Shown piece by piece: positions 1 through 7,495 of a stretch of 10,176 nt of DNA. Source of the stretch: an uncultured Clostridium sp. Lineage in GTDB: Bacteria; Bacillota; Clostridia; Peptostreptococcales; Peptostreptococcaceae. The notes below the pieces were generated by a model. The model saw nothing but the letters and a program-made list of their open reading frames with translations. It searched no databases and was not told where the DNA came from. Location of the stretch: positions 1-10,176 of the forward strand of contig URRU01000059.1 in the NCBI GenBank assembly GCA_900550335.1, read 5' to 3'. How positions within the stretch are numbered: the first letter of the stretch is position 1; the number at the start of each line of letters is the position of its first letter. A program made the position numbers and the translations under genes.

Positions 1-3000
1 AAAAATGGTATAACAGCTATAGTTGGACCAAATGGTAGTGGAAAAAGTAATATATCTGATGCTGTGAGATGGGTTTTAGGAGAACAGAGTATAAAAAGTC
101 TGAGAGGAGATAAACTAGAGGACGTAATATTTGCTGGATCAGACAAGAAAAAACCTATGAACTACTGTGAAGTATCTCTTACTATTGATAATTCAGACGG
201 TGAAATAGAGATAGATTTTACTGAGCTGACAATAAAAAGAAGAGCTTATAGAAATGGAGAAAGTCAGTTCTTTTTAAATGGAAAACCATGTAGATTAAAG
301 GACATCAAGGAATTGTTCTTAGATACAGGTATAGGAAAAGACAGCTACTCTATAATAGAACAGGGAAAAGTAGATGAAATACTTAGCAATAATCCATTGG
401 TTAGAAGAAAAGTATTTGACGAAGCCTGTGGAATAGCTAAATACAGATATAAAAAACAGGAAGCTGAAAGAAATCTTAAAAATACAGCAGAAAACTTAGA
501 GAGAATAAACGATATTTATATAGAAATAGAAAAACAGATAAATCCATTAAAGAATCAGAAAGAAAAAGCGGAAAAATTCTTGGAAATATCTGGGAGACTT
601 AAAGAATTAGAAATAAATAATTTTTTAAGAGAGATAAATAAAATAGATAAAGAAGCTAAGGAAATAAAAATAACACTAGAAGAGAGCGAAAAAAAGATAA
701 ATACTAGTGAAGAAAAAAATAAAGCTTTAGAAAAAGAATATGAAGATTTTAAATTAGAATCAGAGGTTATTGATGAGGAGATTGAAAAGGAAAATGAGTA
801 CTTATCTTCTCTTAAAGAGGTAATTGCACAGAAAGAGTCAGAGATAAATCTTATTACAGAAAAAAGTAATAATAAGAAGAAGGATATAGAAAGAAAAAAA
901 GACGAAATATCTAAGTTAAGCAGTTTATCTGAAAAAAATGATGAGGATAAAAAGGAAAATCTTCAAAAAATAGAAATCTTAAATGCAAAAAAAGAAGAAT
1001 TAGAAGCTAACTTAGAGAAAAAAGGCTCTAAAAATAAGGAGCAGAAAGAAAATATAGACTGTCTTGAAAAAACAATAGATGAATTGAAAGATAATATGAT
1101 TAAGTTATTAAATGAAAAGCAGACTATATCTAACAATGTTTCCTCTCTTGAAGCCAATAGAGATAATATGAATCAAAGATGGCAGACAATAGACGAAACA
1201 ACTGATGAAAATGAAAAAAATATAAAAAATACTTCTAAGTTAATAGAAACAGAAAATGACGAACTAAAGGATATAACTTCTAAATTTGAAGATGTAGATA
1301 AAAAGATATTAGGTAATGCAGAAAAAATAGAAAACATATCTAAAGAAATATCGGATTTAGAAAAAAATATAACTGATAATAAGTACGAATTAAACGAGTT
1401 TAAATCTAAAAAGAAAATATATGTTGAAATGGAAAATCAATATGAAGGATTTAATCGAGGAGTAAAAGAAGTATTAAAAAATAAAAAATTAAAAGGAATT
1501 GATGGAGCAGTAGCACAGGTTATATCAGTTTCTGAAAAATACGAAAAAGCTATAGAATCATCTCTTGCAGCAGCTATGCAGAATATAATAACAGAGGACG
1601 AACAGAGTGCTAAGGAAGCTATAGAATTCTTAAAGAAAACAGAGGGTGGAAGAGTTACATTCCTTCCTTTAAATGTAGTTAGCTCTAATTTAATAGATTT
1701 AAAAGATGTAAAATCAAAAGTTGAGCCAATAGGTATAGCATCTGATTTAGTAGAATTTGATGAAAAATACAGAAACATAGTAGAAAGTTTACTTGGTAAA
1801 ACTGTAGTTATTGAGAATATAGATCAGGCAATACAGTTTGCAAGGGATACAAAGTATAAGTTGAAAATAGCTACTCTTGATGGAGAAATACTAAAACCTG
1901 GTGGATCAATAACTGGTGGTAGTATAAAAAATAGTGGCAATCTATTATCTAGAAAGAGAATTATAAGTGAGTACTCAGAAAAGATAGATATGCTTTCTGA
2001 AAGTATAGAGAAGGAAGAGTCAAGCCTTAAATCTTTAAAAGAAGATAAAACTAATTTATACACTGAAAAAGATAAGCTAGTATCTGAAAAGAACTCTATA
2101 GAAAAAGATATTCTTCTAAAAAAAGCAGAGATAAAAAAATTAGAGGAAAAAATTGTAGAATATAAGACTAATATAGAAAAATTAGAAAGAGAAAAGGAAA
2201 GTATTAGCTCTAATATGGAATATACTATATCTAAATTAAATTCTGCAAATAAAGAAATTGAGGAAATAGATAAAAAATCCGAAAAATCTAGGGAAGAAGT
2301 TGAAAAATTAAATAGAGAACTAGAAGAAGGTAAGAGTTTATACGACAAAGAAAGAAAAGATTTTGAAGAATTAAATATAGAGTTAGTAAATTTAAATAAT
2401 GAATTAAAATCTTTAGATTCTAATACTAATAGGATTTCTATGGAAAATGAAAATACTGTTATAAAAATAGAAGGCATGAAAAAAGAAATAGAATCGGATT
2501 TAAAAGATGTAGGAGAATTTGAAGAAAGGATAAAAGCTGAAGAAGTAGAAAAGGCTAATGTCCAGAAGGAACATCTTGAAGCTAGTAGAATATTAGAGGA
2601 TAAGAGAATAAAAAGAGCTGAATTAAAAAATGCTATAGATGAAAAAATAAAAGAAATAAAAAGAAATGAAAGAGAAGTTTCTGAGTTTAAAGAAGAGCTA
2701 TACAAGATTAACTCTAAGCTAGAAAGATTTAAATCTAATAGAGAAAATTATTTAAATAAGATGTTTGAACAATATGATATGACATTTATGCAGGCATCAG
2801 AGCTTAGAAATGATGAGCTTCAGATAAGTAAAAAAGAGATAGAAACTTTAAAAAGAGAAAAAAGAAGTATTGGAAGTGTCAATTTAGATTCTATAGAAGA
2901 ATATAAAGAAACTAAGGAAAGATACGACCTTTATAGTAGTCAAAAGGCGGATTTAGAAGAATCTATTTCTGGAATAACTAAGCTTATAAAAGAATTAGAG

Positions 3001-3489
3001 CATAATATGAAAATAGAATTTGTTGAAAAATTTGAAGAGATTTCAAATAATTTTAAAGAAGTTTATAAAAAATTATTTGGTGGAGGAACAGGAGCGTTGA
3101 CTATAGCTGATAAGGAAAATATCCTAGAAAGCGATATAATCATAACAGCTCAGCCACCAGGTAAGAAAATGAAAAATATAAATCTTCTATCAGGTGGGGA
3201 AAAGGCACTTACAGCAATATGTATATTATTTGCTATAATTATTTCTCGACCTACACCATTCTGTATACTAGACGAAATCGAGGCACCTCTTGATGATATA
3301 AACGTATATAGATTTGGAGAATTTTTAAAAGAATTATCGCAGGATACCCAGTTCATAGCTGTTACACATAGAAGAGGTACTATGGAAGCAGCAGAATATA
3401 TTTACGGGGTTACAATGCAGGAAAGAGCAATATCAAAAATAATAAGTCTAAAACTTCAAGAGGCAGAAAAATTTGCAGGTCTTATATAA
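1..3489 (+). CDS. smc: Chromosome partition protein SMC, 5' end missing
   Basis: SMC is the long coiled-coil ATPase that, with ScpA and ScpB, compacts and segregates the bacterial chromosome. The reading frame is open from base 1, so the N-terminus lies outside the window; 1162 residues are visible and, judged against the usual bacterial length near 1190, about 24 are missing. In visible numbering: Walker A GPNGSGKS at 9-16, Q-loop EQGKV with Gln121, coiled coil rich in Glu/Lys about 145-480, hinge about 481-640 ending in the glycine-rich GGSITGGS stretch, returning coil about 640-1015, signature LSGGEK at 1063-1068, Walker B CILDEIEAPLDD with Asp1091-Glu1092, and the switch His1123 in VTHRR. 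All ATPase motifs are intact. The D-loop reads EAPLDD where many SMCs have EAALDD; proline also occurs here in other SMCs, so this is not damage. ftsY starts 25 bases after the stop, suggesting cotranscription. A GTG at 64 is internal and not the start. Confidence 0.97.
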   Translation, partial: KNGITAIVGPNGSGKSNISDAVRWVLGEQSIKSLRGDKLEDVIFAGSDKKKPMNYCEVSLTIDNSDGEIEIDFTELTIKRRAYRNGESQFFLNGKPCRLKDIKELFLDTGIGKDSYSIIEQGKVDEILSNNPLVRRKVFDEACGIAKYRYKKQEAERNLKNTAENLERINDIYIEIEKQINPLKNQKEKAEKFLEISGRLKELEINNFLREINKIDKEAKEIKITLEESEKKINTSEEKNKALEKEYEDFKLESEVIDEEIEKENEYLSSLKEVIAQKESEINLITEKSNNKKKDIERKKDEISKLSSLSEKNDEDKKENLQKIEILNAKKEELEANLEKKGSKNKEQKENIDCLEKTIDELKDNMIKLLNEKQTISNNVSSLEANRDNMNQRWQTIDETTDENEKNIKNTSKLIETENDELKDITSKFEDVDKKILGNAEKIENISKEISDLEKNITDNKYELNEFKSKKKIYVEMENQYEGFNRGVKEVLKNKKLKGIDGAVAQVISVSEKYEKAIESSLAAAMQNIITEDEQSAKEAIEFLKKTEGGRVTFLPLNVVSSNLIDLKDVKSKVEPIGIASDLVEFDEKYRNIVESLLGKTVVIENIDQAIQFARDTKYKLKIATLDGEILKPGGSITGGSIKNSGNLLSRKRIISEYSEKIDMLSESIEKEESSLKSLKEDKTNLYTEKDKLVSEKNSIEKDILLKKAEIKKLEEKIVEYKTNIEKLEREKESISSNMEYTISKLNSANKEIEEIDKKSEKSREEVEKLNRELEEGKSLYDKERKDFEELNIELVNLNNELKSLDSNTNRISMENENTVIKIEGMKKEIESDLKDVGEFEERIKAEEVEKANVQKEHLEASRILEDKRIKRAELKNAIDEKIKEIKRNEREVSEFKEELYKINSKLERFKSNRENYLNKMFEQYDMTFMQASELRNDELQISKKEIETLKREKRSIGSVNLDSIEEYKETKERYDLYSSQKADLEESISGITKLIKELEHNMKIEFVEKFEEISNNFKEVYKKLFGGGTGALTIADKENILESDIIITAQPPGKKMKNINLLSGGEKALTAICILFAIIISRPTPFCILDEIEAPLDDINVYRFGEFLKELSQDTQFIAVTHRRGTMEAAEYIYGVTMQERAISKIISLKLQEAEKFAGLI

Positions 3490-3502
3490 AGTTTTGGAGA
3501 TT

Positions 3503-3507
3503 GGAGG
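3503..3507 (+). promoter_or_regulatory. Ribosome binding site that fixes the ftsY TTG start
   Basis: GGAGG lies seven bases before a TTG codon at 3515. It is the only strong Shine-Dalgarno sequence near the 5' end of ftsY. It favours the TTG over a further in-frame TTG at 3473, which lies inside smc and has no comparable site. Confidence 0.8.
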
Positions 3508-3514
3508 CGGAAAT

Positions 3515-4921
3515 TTGTTTAAGAAGTTATTTGGTTTTGGAAAGAAAAAAGAGGAAACTAATGCAGAAGAGGTAGTTTCTAAGGAAAAATTAGAAGAAGT
3601 TAAGGAATCTGAAGTAGAAAAAGAAGAAGTTAAAGAAAATGATGAGAGATTTTTAGAAACATTAGAGTCAGAAAAAGAAGAAGATGCAAAGGGAGAGGCT
3701 AAAGATGATTTAGCTATTGAAACTGATGTTGAACCAGAAGTATCAGAAGATAATGAATCAAAAGCAAGTGAATGCGAAGAGATAAATGCTGTTTTAGATG
3801 AAGAAGGTGTTTCTATATTTGAGGAAACTGTTGCAGAAGTAGAAGTAAAGCATGAAAAAGAGGAAGTTTCTGAAATTGTGGAAGAGGTAGAAATAGAGGA
3901 AATAGAATCTACTGAAGAAGCAGAAGTTATAGAGGAAACAGAGGTTATAGAAGAAATAGAAGTTGTGGAAGAACCTAATGAAGGTAGAGAAAAACCTGCT
4001 GCTAAAAAAGAAGGTTTATTTGCTAGATTAAAACGGGGACTTACAAAAGCTAAACAGGGAATAACTGATAGAATTGATGAGGTTTTAAAATCTTATACAA
4101 GTGTAGATGAAGAGTTATTTGAGGATTTAGAGGAAGTTCTTATAACAGCAGATGTTGGTGTTAATACTACTATGCAGATAATAGACGATTTAAATGATAG
4201 AGTTAGAAGCAAAAAAATAACAGATCCAATGGCTGTTAGAGAAGAATTAAAAGAAATAGTAGAAGAAATATTATCTAAAGGAAATTCTAAACTAGATGTT
4301 GAGCCTTCTCCAGCAATTATAATAATGGTTGGTGTAAATGGTGTTGGAAAAACAACTACAATAGGTAAGTTAGCTCTTAGATATAAATCTGAAGGAAAGA
4401 AAGTTATGCTAGCTGCAGCGGATACATTCAGAGCAGCTGCTACAGAACAGCTTGATATATGGGCTAAGAGAACTAATACAGAAATAGTAAAACATCATGA
4501 AGGTGCAGATCCAGGTGCTGTTGTATTCGATGCAATAAAAGCAGCAAAAGCAAGAAAGACAGATGTGCTTATATGCGATACTGCAGGTAGACTTCATAAC
4601 AAAGCTAATTTAATGAATGAGTTAGGTAAGATATTCAAAATAATAGATAAAGAATTCCCAGAAGCTAAGAAGGAAGTACTTTTAGTTGTAGATGCTACTA
4701 CAGGACAGAATGCAGTAGTTCAGGCTAAGAGCTTCAAAGAAGTTGCAGATATAACAGGAATAGTTCTTACTAAACTAGACGGAACTGCAAAAGGTGGGGT
4801 TGTACTAGCTGTTAAATCAGAGGTAGATGTTCCTGTAAAATTAATAGGTGTTGGAGAAAAAGCAGAAGATCTTCAAGATTTCGATGCTAGAGAATTTACA
4901 GCAGCTTTATTTGGGAATTAA
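3515..4921 (+). CDS. ftsY: Signal recognition particle receptor FtsY (GTPase)
   Basis: FtsY is the membrane-associated SRP receptor; its GTPase forms a twin with Ffh and hands ribosome-nascent chains to the SecYEG translocon. From the TTG start the protein is 468 residues and begins MFKKLFGFGKKK, as clostridial FtsY proteins do. Residues about 15-165 form a very acidic, Glu-rich A region with a short tandem repeat. The basic amphipathic stretch GLFARLKRGLTKAK from residue 167 fits the membrane-targeting helix at the front of the N domain. The NG domain carries G1 GVNGVGKT at 273-280, DTAGR at 355-359 and TKLDG at 419-423, all intact, plus the FRAAATEQL insertion-box motif. No transmembrane helix or signal peptide is seen. 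It follows smc by 25 bases. I see no GC-rich hairpin with a T-tract after its stop, so transcripts may read through into ylxM. The acidic region is longer than in the shortest Firmicute FtsY proteins, but its length varies widely in the family. Confidence 0.96.
   Translation: MFKKLFGFGKKKEETNAEEVVSKEKLEEVKESEVEKEEVKENDERFLETLESEKEEDAKGEAKDDLAIETDVEPEVSEDNESKASECEEINAVLDEEGVSIFEETVAEVEVKHEKEEVSEIVEEVEIEEIESTEEAEVIEETEVIEEIEVVEEPNEGREKPAAKKEGLFARLKRGLTKAKQGITDRIDEVLKSYTSVDEELFEDLEEVLITADVGVNTTMQIIDDLNDRVRSKKITDPMAVREELKEIVEEILSKGNSKLDVEPSPAIIIMVGVNGVGKTTTIGKLALRYKSEGKKVMLAAADTFRAAATEQLDIWAKRTNTEIVKHHEGADPGAVVFDAIKAAKARKTDVLICDTAGRLHNKANLMNELGKIFKIIDKEFPEAKKEVLLVVDATTGQNAVVQAKSFKEVADITGIVLTKLDGTAKGGVVLAVKSEVDVPVKLIGVGEKAEDLQDFDAREFTAALFGN
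3923..3976 (+). repeat. Three 18-base tandem repeats in the ftsY acidic region
   Basis: Three imperfect 18-base units encode EVIEET, EVIEEI and EVVEEP (FtsY residues 137-154). The unit keeps the reading frame, so copy-number change would only lengthen or shorten the disordered acidic linker ahead of the NG domain. Confidence 0.7.
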
Positions 4922-4988
4922 TATAAGTTACAAATAAAAGATATTAAATAAAAATAGTACTTAAATGTCAAAATTTCAATAAAAACCG

Positions 4989-5017
4989 TTGACAAGAGAG
5001 GTCTTATAATATAAAAT
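4989..5017 (+). promoter_or_regulatory. Candidate sigma-A promoter for ylxM-ffh
   Basis: A perfect -35 box TTGACA (4989-4994) is followed after 17 bases by TAAAAT (5012-5017), one mismatch from consensus. Transcription would start near 5024, giving a leader of about 110 bases before ylxM. A perfect TATAAT at 5005-5010 lies only 10 bases from the TTGACA, so it cannot pair with it; it could act as a separate -10, but no -35 is seen for it. The promoter overlaps the left arm of the inverted repeat at 4999-5097. Confidence 0.6.
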
Positions 5018-5097
5018 ACAATAGTAGTGTAAAGTACTTAACCTTTACAGATACAAAAATCATAAAAAATGGTTTGTATTTAATAATTATAAGACCT
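4999..5097. repeat. Long imperfect inverted repeat before ylxM
   Basis: The outer arms AGGTCTTATAAT (4999-5010) and ATTATAAGACCT (5086-5097) are perfect 12-base complements. Pairing continues inward with a one-base bulge at 5085: 5011-5012 with 5083-5084, one mismatch, then AAATACAA (5014-5021) with TTGTATTT (5074-5081), about 22 pairs in all. The enclosed part holds a further 7-bp hairpin TGTAAAG/CTTTACA (5028-5034 with 5043-5049, 8-base loop). A shorter hairpin ATACAAA/TTTGTAT (5051-5057 with 5073-5079) competes with the inner long stem. There is no T-tract after the right arm, so it is not an intrinsic terminator. It could be a regulator-binding element, a structured leader or a small repeat element; the sequence alone does not decide. 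Confidence 0.65.
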
Positions 5098-5134
5098 TAT
5101 TCGTGAACTTAATAATTATTCAGGAAGTGACAAA

Positions 5135-5503
5135 ATGAATTTGGAGAAGATGATAGAAGTTGGACAACTGTTCGAGGTTTACAAAAACCTTCTTACAGAC
5201 AAGCAAAAGGAAATAGTTTCTCTTTATTATGAAGAAGATTATTCCCTAGGAGAAATAAGTGAAAATCTAAATGTATCGAGACAGGGTGTGTACGATACAC
5301 TTAAAAGAGCTGAGAAAGTAATGAAAGATTATGAACAGAAACTTCATCTTTTGTCAGAACTTCAGAAAAAAGATGAAACTGTAAAGAAAATGATAGAAAA
5401 AATTGTTGACTTTAAACAAGATTTATTGCACAATATAGATTGTGTCGATTTAATCCCTAAGCTAGATGAAATAGAAGACTTATGTAGGGGGATGATAGAA
5501 TGA
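5135..5503 (+). CDS. ylxM: YlxM family (UPF0122) helix-turn-helix protein, SRP-associated
   Basis: The product is 122 residues, a usual length for YlxM. This small protein is encoded beside ffh in many Gram-positive bacteria, and work on the family links it to the SRP. Residues about 20-63 resemble sigma factor region 4: LTDKQKEIVSLYY, then a helix-turn-helix around 37-62 (YSLGEISENLNVSRQGVYDTL). The rest is a charged helical tail. The ATG at 5135 is preceded by AGGAAGTG (5122-5129), close to consensus. Its TGA stop overlaps the ffh ATG by ATGA, pointing to translational coupling and balanced synthesis. The leader upstream carries a promoter and a large inverted repeat; a DNA- or RNA-binding role in controlling its own operon is possible from the fold but is inference. 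Confidence 0.92.
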   Translation: MNLEKMIEVGQLFEVYKNLLTDKQKEIVSLYYEEDYSLGEISENLNVSRQGVYDTLKRAEKVMKDYEQKLHLLSELQKKDETVKKMIEKIVDFKQDLLHNIDCVDLIPKLDEIEDLCRGMIE

Positions 5504-6861
5504 TATTTGAAGGATTATCTGATAAATTACAAAATGCTTTTGGTAAGCTTAGATCAAAAGGTAAACTTACTGAAAAAGATGTAAAAGATGCAATGAGAGA
5601 GGTTAAATTAGCTTTATTAGAAGCCGATGTTAACTTCAAAGTAGTAAAAGAATTTATTAAGAAAGTTCAAGAAAGATGTGTTGGACAGGAAGTTATGAAA
5701 AGTCTTACTCCTGGACAGCATGTAATAAAAATAGTCAATGAAGAGCTTACTGCCTTAATGGGAGATGTTCAGAGTAAGATAATGATAGCATCAAAACCGC
5801 CTACAGTAGTTATGATGGTTGGTTTACAGGGGGCAGGTAAAACTACTACAGCAGGTAAATTAGGTGGATACTTTAAGAAACAAGGTAAAAAACCTTTATT
5901 AATCGCTTGTGACGTATATAGACCAGCAGCGATAAAACAGTTACAGGTTGTAGGAGAAAAGCTAGATATACCAGTATTTGCTATGGGGGATAAAGAAAAT
6001 CCGGTAAATATAGCAAAAGCAGGTCTAAGTCATGCTCAGAAAAATGGAAATGACTTAGTTATAATAGATACAGCTGGTAGACTTCATGTTGACGAAGTTC
6101 TTATGGAAGAACTTAAAAACATAAAATCAGAAGTAAAACCTCATGAAATTCTTCTTACTGTCGATGCCATGACAGGACAGGATGCAGTAAATGTTGCTGA
6201 AAGTTTTAACGAGGCATTAGGTATAGATGGAGTAGTACTTACTAAGTTAGATGGTGATACAAGAGGTGGTGCAGCGCTATCAATAAGAGCTGTAACAAAG
6301 AAACCTATTAAATTTATAGGTATGGGTGAAAAATTAGATGATTTAGAACCTTTCCACCCAGATAGAATGGCATCGAGAATACTTGGTATGGGCGATGTTT
6401 TAAGTCTGATTGAAAAAGCTCAGGAAACAGTAGATTTAGAAAAAGCCAAAGAACTTGAACAGAAAATGAGAAAACAGGAATTTGACTTTGAAGATTTACT
6501 AGATCAGTTTGAACAGCTTAAAAAAATGGGTTCAATGGATAAGTTATTAGGCATGATGCCAGGAATGGCAAACATGAAAAATCAAATCGGCGATGTAGAC
6601 TTACAGAATAACAAAGATATGAAAAGAAGTATGGCTATAATTCAGTCGATGACAGTGGAGGAAAGAAGAAATCCTTCAATATTAAATGCTTCTAGAAAGA
6701 AAAGAATAGCAAAAGGAAGCGGAACATCAGTGCAGGAAGTAAACAGATTAATAAAACAGTTAAATGAAATGAAAAAAATGATGAAGATGTTTACTGGTAT
6801 GACACAAGGCAAGGGTAAAAAGAAAAGGGGCGGTTTTGCCGGATTACCTTTTTTTAAATAA
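5500..6861 (+). CDS. ffh: Signal recognition particle protein Ffh (SRP54)
   Basis: Ffh is the GTPase and signal-peptide-binding subunit of the SRP; it binds 4.5S/6S SRP RNA and docks with FtsY. The 453-residue protein has the usual order: N domain helices 1-95, G domain with GLQGAGKT at 108-115, DTAGR at 190-194, TKLDGDTRGG from 248, then the M domain from about 325. The M domain is methionine-rich (MDKLLGMMPGM, MKKMMKMFTGM), as needed for the flexible signal-sequence groove, and holds the SRP RNA-binding helix SRKKRIAKGSG at 398-408. The lysine-rich tail ends GGFAGLPFFK. All key residues are intact. The ATG overlaps the ylxM stop; AGGGGG at 5486-5491 is its ribosome binding site, 8 bases away and inside ylxM. 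rpsP follows after 40 A/T-rich bases with no terminator, so the transcript probably continues. Confidence 0.98.
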   Translation: MIFEGLSDKLQNAFGKLRSKGKLTEKDVKDAMREVKLALLEADVNFKVVKEFIKKVQERCVGQEVMKSLTPGQHVIKIVNEELTALMGDVQSKIMIASKPPTVVMMVGLQGAGKTTTAGKLGGYFKKQGKKPLLIACDVYRPAAIKQLQVVGEKLDIPVFAMGDKENPVNIAKAGLSHAQKNGNDLVIIDTAGRLHVDEVLMEELKNIKSEVKPHEILLTVDAMTGQDAVNVAESFNEALGIDGVVLTKLDGDTRGGAALSIRAVTKKPIKFIGMGEKLDDLEPFHPDRMASRILGMGDVLSLIEKAQETVDLEKAKELEQKMRKQEFDFEDLLDQFEQLKKMGSMDKLLGMMPGMANMKNQIGDVDLQNNKDMKRSMAIIQSMTVEERRNPSILNASRKKRIAKGSGTSVQEVNRLIKQLNEMKKMMKMFTGMTQGKGKKKRGGFAGLPFFK

Positions 6862-6901
6862 TAAAAAATAAAAATAGAAAAAATTTTCGGAGGTGGCTGT
6901 A

Positions 6902-7153
6902 ATGGCAGTTAAAATAAGATTAAAAAGAATGGGAGCAAACAAAAAACCTTTCTACAGAATAGTAGTAGCAGACTCTAGAGCTCCAAGAGATGGTAAATTC
7001 ATAGAAGAAATAGGATACTACAACCCAGTAGTAGAACCAAAAGTATTAAAAATAAACAACGAAAGCGCTGAAAAATGGTTAGCTACAGGTGCTCAGCCAA
7101 CAGAAACTGTTAAAAAATTATTAGAACAGAACGGTGTTAAAACTTCTAAATAA
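6902..7153 (+). CDS. rpsP: 30S ribosomal protein S16
   Basis: S16 binds 16S rRNA early in 30S assembly. The 83-residue product begins [20 protein letters not shown] and carries the family pattern [22 protein letters not shown]. Length and ends match the family. The ATG at 6902 lies six bases after GGAGGTG (6889-6895). A GTG at 6893 in the same frame overlaps that site and is not a plausible start. It sits between ffh and khpA as in other Firmicutes. Confidence 0.98.
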   Translation: MAVKIRLKRMGANKKPFYRIVVADSRAPRDGKFIEEIGYYNPVVEPKVLKINNESAEKWLATGAQPTETVKKLLEQNGVKTSK

Positions 7154-7173
7154 TAAACGGGAGATGTAAAACT

Positions 7174-7404
7174 ATGATAAAAGAGCTAGTTGTAGATATA
7201 GCTAAGGCTCTAGTTGATAACCCAGATGAAGTAGTAGTAAGTGTTTCAGAAGAAAAGGATGAAATAATCCTAAAACTTACTGTTGCTCCAGACGATATGG
7301 GAAAGGTTATCGGAAAACAGGGAAGAATAGCAAAAGCTATCAGAACTGTAGTTAGATCCGTTGCAAATAAAGAGAAAATAAAAGTATCTCTTGAAATAGT
7401 ATAA
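7174..7404 (+). CDS. khpA: KH-domain RNA-binding protein KhpA (YlqC)
   Basis: The 76-residue protein is a single KH domain. The diagnostic GXXG loop is GKQG at residues 47-50, in VIGKQGRIAKAIR. Proteins of this family (KhpA, formerly YlqC) bind RNA, often as a partner of KhpB/Jag, and affect cell division and envelope genes in streptococci and small-RNA biology in clostridia; which role applies here cannot be told. The ATG at 7174 follows GGGAGATG (7159-7166), and the gap after rpsP is 20 bases, so the two are cotranscribed. A strong terminator begins three bases after its stop, making it the last gene of this unit. Bacillus subtilis has ylqD after this gene; it is absent here. Confidence 0.94.
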   Translation: MIKELVVDIAKALVDNPDEVVVSVSEEKDEIILKLTVAPDDMGKVIGKQGRIAKAIRTVVRSVANKEKIKVSLEIV

Positions 7405-7407
7405 GTT

Positions 7408-7436
7408 GGATTAGGTCTTATGGCCTAATCCTTTTT
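7408..7436 (+). terminator. Rho-independent terminator after khpA
   Basis: GGATTAGG (7408-7415) and CCTAATCC (7424-7431) form a perfect 8-bp stem around the loop TCTTATGG, followed at once by five T (7432-7436). The stem could close two more pairs (C-G and G-T) inside the loop. It separates ffh-rpsP-khpA from rimM-trmD. Confidence 0.9.
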
Positions 7437-7446
7437 AATAACCTTT

Positions 7447-7452
7447 TATAAT
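7447..7452 (+). promoter_or_regulatory. Possible -10 box for rimM-trmD
   Basis: A perfect TATAAT sits 11 bases after the khpA terminator, with room for a start near 7459 and a 37-base leader to rimM. The -35 position at 17 bases spacing falls in the terminator's 3' arm (CCTAAT) and does not match consensus, and no TG extension is present. The call rests on the perfect hexamer and on the need for a start after a strong terminator; read-through is the alternative. Confidence 0.35.
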
Positions 7453-7495
7453 AGCAAAACAAACTAGAACTTACAAAAAGATTAAGGTGGATATT

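Noticed and set aside
1824..2705. Long reverse-strand open frame of 293 codons inside smc
   Set aside because: It is the mirror of the Glu/Lys-rich coiled coil, giving a Ser/Phe/Leu-rich product with no ribosome binding site or family resemblance.
3473..3514. Upstream TTG start for ftsY overlapping the end of smc
   Set aside because: It lacks a ribosome binding site, and the GGAGG at 3503 would be inside the gene; the TTG at 3515 fits the family N-terminus better.
4989..5010. TTGACA with the nearby perfect TATAAT as one promoter
   Set aside because: The spacing is only 10 bases; TAAAAT at 5012-5017 gives the proper 17.
4922..5134. Possible SRP RNA gene in the gap before ylxM-ffh
   Set aside because: I saw no GC-rich helix with the conserved GGAA-type tetraloop and asymmetric loop of SRP RNA; the region is A/T-rich with different pairing.
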